A stretch of 64,000 nucleotides of DNA from JACKBJ01 sp964549495 (lineage in GTDB: Bacteria; Chloroflexota; Anaerolineae; Epilineales; Epilineaceae), in NCBI GenBank assembly GCA_964549495.1, contig CAZJWJ010000008.1:1-64000 (forward strand), read 5' to 3'. The notes beneath the pieces were generated by a model. The model was given only the letters and a program-made list of their open reading frames with translations, was not told the origin of the DNA and made no database searches. The position numbers and the translations under genes were made by a program. Positions 9,924 through 18,702 of this stretch are shown piece after piece (within the stretch, counting starts at the first letter, position 1; each line of letters starts with the position of its first letter).

Positions 9924-10430
9924 TCAGTCGGTCGGCCCGGGCGGAATGTCGACGATGGTGATGTCCTCGACGTCCATGCGCCAGAGCGTCAGGATCTGGC
10001 AGTCCACCGGCGCCAGGTCCTGCACCCCCAGGACCGCCACGTGCTCGCCGGTGTAGAAGTCGAGGTTGATGCCTTCCCGGGCCGAGCGCAGCACCGCGCG
10101 GACCTCGTTGTTCGAGGCGCCCTCGGGTTTGGAGAGGATGGCGTGGGTGGCCGGGTAGCAGGCATCCCGGCCCGTCCGCGTCAGAGCGGCCACGTAGCCC
10201 GAGAGGTTGGTGGTGATGGCACCGGGGGCCAGGGCGTCGAACTGCTGCTGGGCCAGCGGCAGGTAGATCGGCTCCGGCATGGGCTGGGGGTCGATGATCG
10301 GCGTCGGCTCGTCGATGGGTGTCGGCCCCTGGGCGCGGGCCGGCAGCAGCCGGCCGGCGCCGGCAGCCGACAGGCTGGTCAGAGCCAATAGCAGGATCCA
10401 AGGGACGATGGGACGGCGTGCGTGGGTCAT
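9924..10430 (-). CDS. Secreted protein of unknown function with an IYLPL segment
   Basis: The N-terminus has a signal peptide (basic start, hydrophobic core at about 10-24, AxA-like site near ARAQG). A Pro-rich linker leads to IYLPLAQQ, a motif that recurs at linker ends in secreted Chloroflexota-like proteins. The rest (about 60-168) is a small domain with two Cys (DACYPATHAIL, VDCQILTLWRM). I do not recognise it. It lies 91 bases upstream of the sigma-factor gene on the same strand and is divergent from plsX. A perfect TATAAT lies about 86 bases before its start. Confidence 0.7.
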   Translation of the reverse strand: MTHARRPIVPWILLLALTSLSAAGAGRLLPARAQGPTPIDEPTPIIDPQPMPEPIYLPLAQQQFDALAPGAITTNLSGYVAALTRTGRDACYPATHAILSKPEGASNNEVRAVLRSAREGINLDFYTGEHVAVLGVQDLAPVDCQILTLWRMDVEDITIVDIPPGPTD

Positions 10431-10515
10431 TCCGAATCAAACCTCCAATCCGGGACGGGGCCTTCCAACTCACGATCCTCGCGTCGGTCGACGCACCCCG
10501 AACCCGCAGGCTCTC

Positions 10516-10521
10516 ATTATA
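10516..10521 (-). promoter_or_regulatory. -10 box (TATAAT) for the secreted-protein gene
   Basis: On the minus strand the sequence reads TATAAT, a perfect -10 hexamer, about 86 bases upstream of the ATG at 10430. No convincing -35 was found at 16-18 bases. Confidence 0.4.
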
Positions 10522-10539
10522 TCCAGCCTTCCGGGCGCT

Positions 10540-10561
10540 CGGGTGACGCCCGGGTGACGCC
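10540..10561. repeat. 11-bp tandem direct repeat in the divergent intergenic region
   Basis: cgggtgacgcc occurs twice back to back (10540-10550 and 10551-10561), between the divergent secreted-protein and plsX genes. It could be a regulator site; no partner is identified. Confidence 0.35.
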
Positions 10562-10637
10562 AGGCCCGCGTTCAGCGTCGATGGCATGCGAATCGCGTGC
10601 GGCCGCGTGGGCGCCGGTGGCTTCCGACGGCCGGCCT

Positions 10638-10646
10638 TGGTATCAT
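10638..10646 (+). promoter_or_regulatory. Extended -10 promoter immediately upstream of plsX
   Basis: TGGTATCAT is an extended -10 element (TG, one base, then a hexamer with 5 of 6 consensus matches). Transcription would start about 7 bases downstream, at or next to the ATG at 10654, giving a leaderless or nearly leaderless mRNA. No Shine-Dalgarno sequence is visible in front of that ATG. Confidence 0.4.
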
Positions 10647-10653
10647 GCGCGGC

Positions 10654-11841
10654 ATGCGAATCGTGATCGATGCGATGGGCGGTGATGCCGCGCCGAAGGC
10701 CCCGGTGGCCGGCGCGGTGCTGGCCGCGCGCGACTTCGGCGTGCCCATCGCGCTGGCCGGCCGGCCCGAGGTCATCGAGGCCGAGCTGGCCGGGCTGGAG
10801 CACGAAGGGCTGGACATCGAGCTGGTTCCGGCCAGCCAGGTGGTGGCCATGGACGACTTGCAGCCGGCGGCCACCATGCGCAAGAGTCCGGACAGCTCCA
10901 TCGCCCGCGGCCTCAAGTACGTTCGCCAGGGCCACGGCCGGGCCTTCGTCTCGGTGGGCCATACCGGCGCGGTGATGGCCGGCGCGCTGCTCTTCTTGGG
11001 CCGCAGCCCGGGCGTGCGGCGGCCGGCTCTGGTGGCGGCCTTCCCCACCCTGAACGGTCCCTGCGTGCTGATCGACGTGGGCGGCAACGTGGACGCCAAG
11101 CCGGACTTCCTGCAGCAGTTCGGCATCATGGGCGCCATCTACGCCGAGCGCGTGCTGGACATCCGCCAGCCGCGGGTGGGCCTGGTGACCATCGGCGAGG
11201 AGCGCGGCAAGGGCAACCAGGTGGTGCAGGCCGCCGTGCCGCTCCTCGAGGCGACCAACCTGCACTTCATCGGCAACATCGAGGGCCGCGACATCCCCGA
11301 GGGCCATGCCGACGTGGCGGTGATGGACGGCTTCACCGGCAACATCGTCATCAAGTTCGCCGAGGGCGTGGGCCAGCTGGTCAGCCAGATCTTCCGCGAG
11401 GAGATCCGGCGCGATCCGATCAGCGCCTTCGGGGGCCTGCTCATGCAGCCGGCCTTCGGCCGCGCCCGCCGGCGCATGGATTACCGCGCCTACGGCGGCG
11501 CGACCCTGCTGGGCGCGCGGGGCATCGTGGTCATCGGTCACGGCCGCTCGGACGCCGAGGGGGTCAAGAAGGCCATCGAGGTGGCCCTGCGCGCGGCCGA
11601 GAACAAGGTGGTCGAGGCCATCGAGGCCGGCGTGGCGCATCCGGACCACGTACCCGAGGCCGACGAGGATCCGGATGCCGGCCGGGGATCGGGCCCCGGC
11701 TCTGAACCGGGCTCGGACAAGGACTCGGATGCGGACTCGGGCGCGGATGCGGATCCGAGCCGGGATTCGAACCCGACTTCGGCGCCCGATGATTCCATCG
11801 ACGCCGAGACCGAAGCGCGTCAGGCGCCGGAGCCGGCATGA
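10654..11841 (+). CDS. plsX: Phosphate acyltransferase PlsX with an acidic C-terminal tail
   Basis: Converts acyl-ACP to acyl-phosphate, the first step of phospholipid synthesis in the PlsX/PlsY route. MRIVIDAMGGDAAP opens the family; HTGAVMAGALLFLGR, IDVGGNVDAKP, IGEEERGKG-like (IGEERGKGN), GNIEGRDIPEG and DGFTGN follow in order. The domain ends near residue 335. About 55 further residues are a low-complexity tail rich in Asp, Ser, Gly and Pro, not part of the normal enzyme. The ATG at 10654 is preferred because it begins exactly at the family N-terminus; an in-frame ATG at 10645 overlaps the -10 box. The stop overlaps the next start (ATGA). Confidence 0.95.
   Translation: MRIVIDAMGGDAAPKAPVAGAVLAARDFGVPIALAGRPEVIEAELAGLEHEGLDIELVPASQVVAMDDLQPAATMRKSPDSSIARGLKYVRQGHGRAFVSVGHTGAVMAGALLFLGRSPGVRRPALVAAFPTLNGPCVLIDVGGNVDAKPDFLQQFGIMGAIYAERVLDIRQPRVGLVTIGEERGKGNQVVQAAVPLLEATNLHFIGNIEGRDIPEGHADVAVMDGFTGNIVIKFAEGVGQLVSQIFREEIRRDPISAFGGLLMQPAFGRARRRMDYRAYGGATLLGARGIVVIGHGRSDAEGVKKAIEVALRAAENKVVEAIEAGVAHPDHVPEADEDPDAGRGSGPGSEPGSDKDSDADSGADADPSRDSNPTSAPDDSIDAETEARQAPEPA
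11690..11800 (+). repeat. Degenerate GSxPGSD / DSD low-complexity repeat encoding the PlsX tail
   Basis: An imperfect repeat built from units such as ggctctgaaccgggctcgga and cggatgcggac encodes the disordered acidic end of PlsX. Similar sequence recurs at several other places in the window (see findings). Confidence 0.5.
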
Positions 11842-12554
11842 GATCCGTCCGTCACGACTCGCTGGCGCGCAAGCGCCGCAACCAGGCCATCGCGCTGTCG
11901 CTGATCGGCGTGGCGGTGCTGATCGTCGGCCTGGTGCTCAACTTCCAGCTGCGCTACGGCGCGGCCTACGTGGCCCTGATCACGGGCACCATCATCAGCT
12001 GGATCGGCGTGGTGCTGACCGACCGCTGGGTCTCCATCCCCCGCCCGGACAAGACTCTGGACGAAGCCCTGGACTCGGTCACCGGCCGCGTCTACGCCCT
12101 CTACCACTGGTCACTGCCGGCGGCCGGCCACGTGCTGCTCGCCCCCTGGGGCCTCACCGTCCTCTTCGTCCACAACCACGACGGTGCGGCCCACATCGAG
12201 GGCGAGCGCTGGCGCGACCGCCGCGCGCTCTGGAAGCGCCTGACCCGCTTCGCCCGCCGCCCCCTGCGCCACCCGGGCAAGCTCCTCGAACTGGAGGTCG
12301 AGAGCCTGCGCGAGGCCCTGGCCGAGGCCGAGCCCGGCCTGGCCGACACCCCCATCGATGCCGCGGTCCTCTTCAGCCATCCCGCCGCGCGCATCGAGGT
12401 CGCGTCCTCGGACCTGCCCATCCTCACCCCCGACGAGTTGCCCACCTGGATCCGCCGCAGCCTCAAGGCCAAGCCCCGCCTGGCGCCGGCCGACCGCCTG
12501 AAGCTCGAGCAAACCCTCGACGCGATGGCCGAGGAGCGCATGGCGCCGAAGTAG
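11838..12554 (+). CDS. Membrane protein with a NERD-like domain, function unknown
   Basis: Two closely spaced transmembrane segments (about residues 17-38 and 42-62) are followed by a cytoplasmic part containing HVLLAPWGLTVLFV, GERWRD and, later, PIDAAVLFSHPAARIEV. This order resembles the NERD (nuclease-related) domain found in membrane-anchored proteins, but I cannot confirm its catalytic residues. A helical C-terminus follows. Its ATG overlaps the plsX stop by four bases, so translation is probably coupled. Confidence 0.65.
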   Translation: MRSVRHDSLARKRRNQAIALSLIGVAVLIVGLVLNFQLRYGAAYVALITGTIISWIGVVLTDRWVSIPRPDKTLDEALDSVTGRVYALYHWSLPAAGHVLLAPWGLTVLFVHNHDGAAHIEGERWRDRRALWKRLTRFARRPLRHPGKLLELEVESLREALAEAEPGLADTPIDAAVLFSHPAARIEVASSDLPILTPDELPTWIRRSLKAKPRLAPADRLKLEQTLDAMAEERMAPK

Positions 12555-12573
12555 GCGCTCTTCAGATGCTTGC

Positions 12574-14241
12574 CTATCGGCTGGATCGATAGAGACCCCA
12601 GTCCTCTTCGCCGGGTCGCGGCTCGATGTCGATCGCATCGAAGGCCTGGCCCCATTCTCGAAGCGTCTCGGCCGTATCCCCGGCCAAGAACATGACGATG
12701 TCGGCCCCCACACCAAGAACATGATTCATCTCCTCGGCAGGCGACTGATCGTAGTCGATGCCATCGAGCGTCAAGAGGTACTCGACCGCGCGCCGCGGCT
12801 GTCCTCCGGCCCGCCACGCGACATCTTTGAGCTCGCGGTCGACGAAGACCGCCACGCCCTGGTCGAACGCGGCCTCGGCCTCGTCGAGCATCGACCAGAG
12901 GCGCCGATTGTCGTACTGCTCCCGGTAGGCGTCGCGTTGCCACCACACGCCGCGCAGCGCGGGCAGCAGGATCAAGGCGGTGATGCCGACGGGCCATAGC
13001 CAGGCGCGCCACGGCAAGCCGCGCGCGACGACGCCGACGTGAGGCATGTCGCCTGACTCTAGCGCTCCCCTGTGGGCAGCGAGCAGACTGCCAGCTGCCG
13101 CGAAGAGCAAGGGCAGCGAGTAGCCCAGGTAGCGCGCCTCCAGGAAGCCCTGCCAGTTGCGGTTGAAGAGCGGGAGGCCCAGCAAGGCCAGGCCCACCAG
13201 GGTCAGCGGCATGCGGCGACCGACCTCGGGGCCCGATTCAAGCCGACTCCGGGCCAACAAGAAGGACGCAACCAACAGGCCGATGGCCCACATCCAACTG
13301 GCGACGATCCAAACCGGGTCGCCGGTCGGTCCGTTCAGGTCGAAACCGCCCAGCACGGATCGTCCCAGCTGGGCCACGGCGGCCAGGCTGCCGGCCGGCC
13401 CAGGCGCCACGTCGCCCGGTGCCCAGTTCACCGAAGCGCTGGCCTCCGAGAGGGTCTGGAAGCCGTCGCGCAGGTTGAAGACGATCACCGGCCCGTAGGC
13501 CACCAGGCTGGCCGCGACCGCCGCCCAAGGCCAGGGGCCGCGCAGCAGGGCGCGACGGTCGGCGTCCAGCAGCCACCACAGCGCGGCGCCTGCGAGCAGG
13601 ACCAGCACCGACGGGTGGGTTTGCAGGGAGAGGCCGGCCAGGAGGCCGGCGGCCAGCAGCCAAGGGCCAGGGCCGGAGCCGCGCTTGGATCCGGGCCCCG
13701 ACCCTGATCGACCCCGATCGGACCTTCGATCCCGACACAGGCGCGCGGCCCGCAGCAAGCAGATCAGCGTCAGGCTGGTCCACAGCGGCGTCGATGCGTT
13801 GGACCAGGCCACGCGGCCGTTGACCAGCACCGGGGTGAAGGCGGTGGCCATCATGGCCGCGGCCAGGCCGGCGGCCAGCGGGCGCCGGCGCGGGGGCGCC
13901 AGCTGCCAGCCGATGGCGTAGGTCGCCGCCACCGTGGCCAGGCTCAGTGCCATGGCGAAGAGCCGTGGCAGGGCGGCGCTGCTGCCGAAGATCCGCAGGG
14001 CCGCGGCCAGGAGATAGGCCCAGAACGGACCGTTGTAGGCATCGGTATGCGTCAGGGGCAGGGCACCGGCGAAGGCGATGTCCCAGGCCCAGAGCACCTC
14101 GCTGGTCTCGTCGGTCAGGTGCGGCACCTGCTGCAGGCCGATGCCGCGCAGCAGCGCGGCCAGCAGCAGGATCGCGGCCAGGCCCAGCCAGGCCCGGCGG
14201 CGGGAGTCGAGGCGCGCCGCGAAACGCGTCACGATGCTCAT
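12574..14241 (-). CDS. Membrane glycosyltransferase, ArnT/PMT (GT39/GT83) type, paralogue 1
   Basis: Polytopic inner-membrane protein of the lipid-linked-sugar glycosyltransferase superfamily. The first extracytoplasmic loop carries LTDETSEVLWAWDIAF, where the acidic residues correspond to the family's catalytic loop; HTDAYNGPFWAY and the helix LPRLFAMALSLATVAATYA follow. A cytoplasmic loop holds a Ser/Gly/Arg-rich insertion (GRSGSGPGSKRGSGPGP). A soluble C-terminal domain of about 100 residues follows the last helix. The ATG at 14241 overlaps the stop of its paralogue (ATGA), with which it shares the N-terminal half. Substrate unknown. Confidence 0.8.
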   Translation of the reverse strand: MSIVTRFAARLDSRRRAWLGLAAILLLAALLRGIGLQQVPHLTDETSEVLWAWDIAFAGALPLTHTDAYNGPFWAYLLAAALRIFGSSAALPRLFAMALSLATVAATYAIGWQLAPPRRRPLAAGLAAAMMATAFTPVLVNGRVAWSNASTPLWTSLTLICLLRAARLCRDRRSDRGRSGSGPGSKRGSGPGPWLLAAGLLAGLSLQTHPSVLVLLAGAALWWLLDADRRALLRGPWPWAAVAASLVAYGPVIVFNLRDGFQTLSEASASVNWAPGDVAPGPAGSLAAVAQLGRSVLGGFDLNGPTGDPVWIVASWMWAIGLLVASFLLARSRLESGPEVGRRMPLTLVGLALLGLPLFNRNWQGFLEARYLGYSLPLLFAAAGSLLAAHRGALESGDMPHVGVVARGLPWRAWLWPVGITALILLPALRGVWWQRDAYREQYDNRRLWSMLDEAEAAFDQGVAVFVDRELKDVAWRAGGQPRRAVEYLLTLDGIDYDQSPAEEMNHVLGVGADIVMFLAGDTAETLREWGQAFDAIDIEPRPGEEDWGLYRSSR

Positions 14242-16070
14242 CGCGGCCACGAGATCGTCGCACCGGGGTCGGCGAGAACCAGGATCGGCTCGCCGGCCGC
14301 AGCTCGCTGCGATCCTTGCTCCGAGCCTCCGGGAGCCCCTGGTTCCAGACTTCGATCCGCGTCGGGACCCGCTTCGGGATCCCGCAGCAAGAGCTGCCAA
14401 CCCTCGGCATCCATCCGCGTCTCCAGCTCGAAACCCTCCGCGGCCAGTGCGTCGGCCGTCCCGTCGGCGGCCAGGATCCAGTAGCGGGTCCGCTCGTCCT
14501 CGAGCAGGAACCAGCGCAGCTCGTCGACATCGCTGAGCTGGGCCGGCAGCCCGCGCAAGACCAGCAGATGCTCGAAGGCCCGGACCGGGTCGCCGCCGCC
14601 CTCCAGCTTGATCGGCCGCATGGCCTTGTCGATCCAGATCTGGGCCTCGGCCGGGGCCTCCGGGTCGGCCGGATCGGAGGTCCATACGTCGTCCTCCTGC
14701 TCGAGCCGTTCGACGGCGGCGATCAACGGGGCATTGGTCCGGCCGGCGGCCGCCTCGCGCTGGTAGTAGGCGCCGACCGAGAGCAGAGAGTAGGCGGAGA
14801 TCAGCGCGACGATCATCCACGCCCTGCGCCGCGGGCGCGTCCCATCCAGCCAGACGGCCAGGGCGGTGAAGGACAAGGGCAACAGGAAGCCCAGGTAGCG
14901 CATGTCGTAGAAGCTCTGGTAGTTGCGGTTGACCAGGGGCAGGATGAGGATGCCGGCCCAGGCCAGGGCGGCCGGCAGGCTGGACCCGCGCAGCAGGTCG
15001 CGCGCCAGAGCTGCCAAGAGGAGCAGCGCGACGGCAAGGCCGGCCAGGGGACGCAGCGCGTCGGTGACGGCCACGAGCGGACCGGGGACCGGCTCGCCGG
15101 GCTCGACCGGCCGGCCGGCCGCGGCCGCGCGGCCCAGCTGTCCCGTCAGGGCGGCCAGGTTGCGGGCCAGGGCCGGCGGCGAGAAGTCGCGGTTGACCGG
15201 CTGCGACTCGGCGGTGGCATCGTCCAGGCTCGTCGCCACCCCGTCCTCGGGCTCACCGTAGGCCGCCAGGTTGTGGATGATCATGGGCGAGAGGCCGAGG
15301 AGGAAGAGGGCCAGGGCCAGGCCGGCCGCGGGACGGAGCAGCCGCGCGCGGCGGGGAGGGCAGGCCAGGATCCAGATCGCGGCACCGACCAGGGGCGCGA
15401 TGGCCGAGGGGTGGGTCTGCAGGGCCAGGGCCCAGACCAGGCCGGCGGCCAGCAGCCAGCCGGTCGAGGTCGCGGGCGACGTGTCGCGCTCGACCGAGTC
15501 CCCGGTGGCGGTTGCTTCCGTCTCCTTGTCGCCCAGTCCCCCGCGCTTCGATGATGCCCGGACGGGAGCCGCGCCGGAAGCGGTGTCCCGCCCCACGACG
15601 CCCCGCTCCGAGAAAGCGCGTGCGGTCGCCAGCGCGGCCAGGGTCACCATCGCCGGTGTGGCGTGGTTGCTCCAGGCCACGTGACTCTCCAGGGCGATGG
15701 GCGCGAAGGCACAGGCCTGCAGGAGGCCGGCCAGCCGGGCCGCCCGCGGTCCGGCCAGGGCGCGGGCCAGGGCGTAGGTGGTCAGGACGCTGGCCAGGCC
15801 CAGGGCCAGCGCGTAGAAGCGCGGGAGCCCGGGGCGGGGCCCGAAGATGCGCAGGACGCCGGCCAGACCATAGGCCCAGACAGGCCCGCGGTAGGCATCG
15901 TTGTGGACCAGCGGCCGCTGGCCCTCGAAGGCGATCTCGAGGGCCGCAGCCACCTCGCTGGTCTCGTCGGTCAGGCGCGGGATCTCTTGCAGCTCCGGCA
16001 GGCGCAGGGCGAAGGCCAGGGCCAAGAGGCCGAACAGCAGGGCGATCTCGCGTCTACCGGGTGCGGACAT
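14238..16070 (-). CDS. Membrane glycosyltransferase, ArnT/PMT (GT39/GT83) type, paralogue 2
   Basis: Same architecture as the gene just downstream: IPRLTDETSEVAAALEIAFEG, then HNDAYRGPVWAYGLAGVLRIFG, the LPRFYALALGLASVLTTYALA helix, further helices and a soluble C-terminal domain. It differs mainly in a cytoplasmic insertion of about 45 polar residues near position 165-210. It is translationally coupled to the downstream copy by an ATGA overlap, so the pair arose by tandem duplication and probably acts in one glycosylation pathway. Its start lies 3 bases after the stop of the site-2 protease gene. Confidence 0.8.
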   Translation of the reverse strand: MSAPGRREIALLFGLLALAFALRLPELQEIPRLTDETSEVAAALEIAFEGQRPLVHNDAYRGPVWAYGLAGVLRIFGPRPGLPRFYALALGLASVLTTYALARALAGPRAARLAGLLQACAFAPIALESHVAWSNHATPAMVTLAALATARAFSERGVVGRDTASGAAPVRASSKRGGLGDKETEATATGDSVERDTSPATSTGWLLAAGLVWALALQTHPSAIAPLVGAAIWILACPPRRARLLRPAAGLALALFLLGLSPMIIHNLAAYGEPEDGVATSLDDATAESQPVNRDFSPPALARNLAALTGQLGRAAAAGRPVEPGEPVPGPLVAVTDALRPLAGLAVALLLLAALARDLLRGSSLPAALAWAGILILPLVNRNYQSFYDMRYLGFLLPLSFTALAVWLDGTRPRRRAWMIVALISAYSLLSVGAYYQREAAAGRTNAPLIAAVERLEQEDDVWTSDPADPEAPAEAQIWIDKAMRPIKLEGGGDPVRAFEHLLVLRGLPAQLSDVDELRWFLLEDERTRYWILAADGTADALAAEGFELETRMDAEGWQLLLRDPEAGPDADRSLEPGAPGGSEQGSQRAAAGEPILVLADPGATISWPR

Positions 16071-16073
16071 TCC

Positions 16074-17222
16074 CTAGAACTCGGCCAGGGGCACCGGGGT
16101 GAAGAGCAGGAAGAAGAGGATCAGCGTGGCGATGCCCAAGACCTTGCGCGGGGTGTCCAGCGGCGTCAGGTCGTTGAGCGCCGGCGGGTGGTCGAGGCCC
16201 ATGAAGAGCACCAGGAGCATCATCAGCACGTAGCTGGGCGACAAGAGCAGCGCCACACCGATGGCTGCCAGGAACATGCCGCGGGCCACCCATCGATGCC
16301 AGCGCCCGAATAGCGCGTAGGCGATATGCCCGCCGTCCAGCTGGGACACCGGGAAGAGGTTGAGCGCGGTGATCAGGAAGCCCCACCAGCCGGCCATCAA
16401 GAGCGGGTTCATGAAGATGTCGGTGCCCGGCGGCCGCTCGCCGACGATCCAGAGCGCCATCCACTGGAAGAGCAAGGGCTCGCCGAAGCTCATGCCGGTC
16501 TGACCCGGCGGCATGGCGACAACCTCGGCCTGGCTCAGGCCCATCGCCACCACCGGGATCGCGATGACCAGGCCGGCCAAGGGGCCGGCGATGCCCACGT
16601 CGAAGAGGGCCTTGCGCGACTCGAAGGGCGACTGGATGCGGATCACCGCCCCCAGCGTGCCGGTCAGGCGGTTGAGCGGAAAGGGGATGAAGTAGGGCAG
16701 GCTGACGTCCAGGTCGTAGCGTCGCGCCACGAAGTAATGACCGAACTCGTGAACACCGAGGATCCCCAAGAGCGCGATGGTGAAGGGCAGGCCGTGGACC
16801 CAGTTGGCCTGCATCAACCCCCAGGTCTCGGCCAGCGAGAGGTTCTGGTCCGGGCTGATGCCCAGCTGCTCGGTGTTGGCGAAGACCCATTGCATGGTCC
16901 CGCTCATCCAGGTCGAGAAGAGGGTTATCAGGAAGAGCAGGGGGTGCACCCAGGGCCTCGATCGCTTGGGCTGGGTGGTGTCGGGCCAGGCCACGACCAG
17001 GTCCTGGCCGCGCTCGTGGCGCAACAGGGCCAGGTAGCCGCGGGCCTTGAAGCGCTGGGCGATGTGCTGGTAGACCAGCTCCGGGCTGCGCAGGAACTCG
17101 CCGGCGAAGACCACCGTCTGGCCCGGGCCGCGATCGTTGACGCTATGGATGTTGAAGACGCCGACCAAATCGTCCTCGAGGCCCAGGACGCGGTCGTCGG
17201 AAGGGATCCACTCGGGCTTCAC
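16074..17222 (-). CDS. Site-2 protease family (M50) membrane metalloprotease
   Basis: Intramembrane zinc protease. The HExxH motif is HEFGHYF (about residue 178) and the second metal site is NLFPVSQLDGGH (about 300-310). Both lie in hydrophobic helices. An N-terminal cytoplasmic domain of about 95 residues (VFAGEFLRSPELVYQHIAQRF) precedes the first helix, as in the EGY1/plant-like and cyanobacterial branch. Length 382 aa. It heads the minus-strand operon with the two glycosyltransferases and diverges from fabF. Substrate unknown. Confidence 0.88.
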   Translation of the reverse strand: MKPEWIPSDDRVLGLEDDLVGVFNIHSVNDRGPGQTVVFAGEFLRSPELVYQHIAQRFKARGYLALLRHERGQDLVVAWPDTTQPKRSRPWVHPLLFLITLFSTWMSGTMQWVFANTEQLGISPDQNLSLAETWGLMQANWVHGLPFTIALLGILGVHEFGHYFVARRYDLDVSLPYFIPFPLNRLTGTLGAVIRIQSPFESRKALFDVGIAGPLAGLVIAIPVVAMGLSQAEVVAMPPGQTGMSFGEPLLFQWMALWIVGERPPGTDIFMNPLLMAGWWGFLITALNLFPVSQLDGGHIAYALFGRWHRWVARGMFLAAIGVALLLSPSYVLMMLLVLFMGLDHPPALNDLTPLDTPRKVLGIATLILFFLLFTPVPLAEF

Positions 17223-17305
17223 GGTCTTGCCTTGCTCAAGCTAGGCGGCCGGCCGGCCGCTCGGCGGATTGTAGCATGCCGGCCGCAACCCGACCCGGCA
17301 GAGCG

Positions 17306-17314
17306 TGTTATAAT
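17306..17314 (+). promoter_or_regulatory. Extended -10 promoter for fabF-fabH
   Basis: TGTTATAAT is a perfect extended -10 element (TG, one base, TATAAT). It lies 95 bases upstream of the fabF ATG, in the 186-base region divergent to the site-2 protease gene. No good -35 is present, which is usual for extended -10 promoters. Confidence 0.6.
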
Positions 17315-17408
17315 CACCGGGTTGCCGCCGGCGCCGCCCGCGCGGCAGTTCCGATTGGATCGCCTGGTCCCCCCGTCCCGCCCCCTAGCGACCCTGGATG
17401 CTCGTCCC

Positions 17409-18683
17409 ATGACTTCGACCCGCGTCTTCATCACCGGCCTGGGCGCCGTCACGCCCGTCGGCCCGAACGTTCCCTCCTCCTGGGAGGCCCTGGTGGCCGG
17501 GCGCTCCGGCCTTGGCCCCATCACCCACTTCGACGCCCAGGGCATGGGCTTCGAGGTCCGCGCCGCCGGCGAGGTCGAGGACTTCGACCCCGAGCCGGTC
17601 ATCGGCAAGCGCGACGCGCGCCGCATGGACCGCGTCACCCAATTTGCTGTCGTGGCGGCTCACGAGGCCCTGAGCGACGCCGGGCTGCTGGATGCCGAGT
17701 CGGGCTTGCTCGATGCCGGCCTGGCCACGCCCGAGCGGGTGGGCACCTACGTCGGCTCGGGCATCGGGGGCATCGGCACCATCCTCGAGCAGCAGGACGT
17801 GCTGCGCGATCGCGGGGTCCGGCGGGTCAGCCCCTTCACCATCCCCATGCTGCTGGCCGACTCGGTGCCGGGCAGCGTGGCCATCCAGTTCGGGCTCAAG
17901 GGTCCCAACATGGCCCACCTCTCGGCCTGCGCCTCGGGCGCCAACGCCATCGGCGAGGCCTTCGAGGCCATCCGCCGCGGCGCGGCCGACCTGATGGTCA
18001 CCGGCGGCGCCGAGGCCGGCATCACCCCGCTGGGCGTGGCCGGCTTCCAGAACATGGGCGCCCTGTCCAAGTTCCAGGGCGACCCACGGCTGGCCAGCCG
18101 GCCCTTCGACGCCGAGCGCGACGGCTTCGTCATCGGCGAGGGCGCCGGCGTGATCGTGCTGGAGAGCGAGGCCAGCGCCCGGGCGCGCGGCGCCCGCATC
18201 TACGCCGAGCTCTTGGGCTACGGCAGCACGGCCGACGCCTCGCACATCACCGCGCCGGCCGAGGACGGCGAAGGCATCCTGCGCGCCATCCACGCCGCGC
18301 TGGAGACGGCCGGGCTGTCCGCCGACGCCATCGATTACGTCAACGCCCACGGCACCTCGACCCCGCTCAACGACGTCACCGAGACCGTGGCGATGAAGAC
18401 CCTCTTCGGCCCGCGCGCCGGCCAGGTGCCGATCAGCTCGATCAAGAGCATGATCGGTCACCTCTTGGGCGCCGGCGGCGCGGTCGAGGCCGTGGCCTGC
18501 GCGCTGGCCGTGCACGAAGGCGTGATCCCACCGACCATCAACCTGCGCACGCCCGACCCGGACTGCGATCTGGACTACGTACCCGAGGGCGCGCGACGAC
18601 CCGAGGACGGCCCGCGCGTCGCCCTGTCCTCGGCCCTGGGCTTCGGCGGCCACAACGCCGCGCTGCTCTTCGGCCGGGTCTGA
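17409..18683 (+). CDS. fabF: 3-oxoacyl-ACP synthase II (FabF)
   Basis: Elongating condensing enzyme of type II fatty-acid synthesis. The catalytic Cys174 is in SACASGANAIG, the two histidines are in NAHGTSTPLND and MIGHLLGAGGA, and the Lys is in IKSMIGH. The N-terminus TRVFITGLGAVTPVG is the family start; an upstream in-frame extension has no similarity to it, so the ATG at 17409 is chosen. Length 424 aa is normal. fabH follows after 19 bases, probably in one transcript. Confidence 0.96.
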   Translation: MTSTRVFITGLGAVTPVGPNVPSSWEALVAGRSGLGPITHFDAQGMGFEVRAAGEVEDFDPEPVIGKRDARRMDRVTQFAVVAAHEALSDAGLLDAESGLLDAGLATPERVGTYVGSGIGGIGTILEQQDVLRDRGVRRVSPFTIPMLLADSVPGSVAIQFGLKGPNMAHLSACASGANAIGEAFEAIRRGAADLMVTGGAEAGITPLGVAGFQNMGALSKFQGDPRLASRPFDAERDGFVIGEGAGVIVLESEASARARGARIYAELLGYGSTADASHITAPAEDGEGILRAIHAALETAGLSADAIDYVNAHGTSTPLNDVTETVAMKTLFGPRAGQVPISSIKSMIGHLLGAGGAVEAVACALAVHEGVIPPTINLRTPDPDCDLDYVPEGARRPEDGPRVALSSALGFGGHNAALLFGRV

Positions 18684-18702
18684 GGGATCGGGGGATGACC
18701 CC

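Noticed and set aside
16326..17408. N-terminal extension that would join the fabF frame to 360 extra codons
   Set aside because: The extra part lies antisense to the site-2 protease gene and covers the fabF promoter; FabF begins at its normal N-terminus at 17409.
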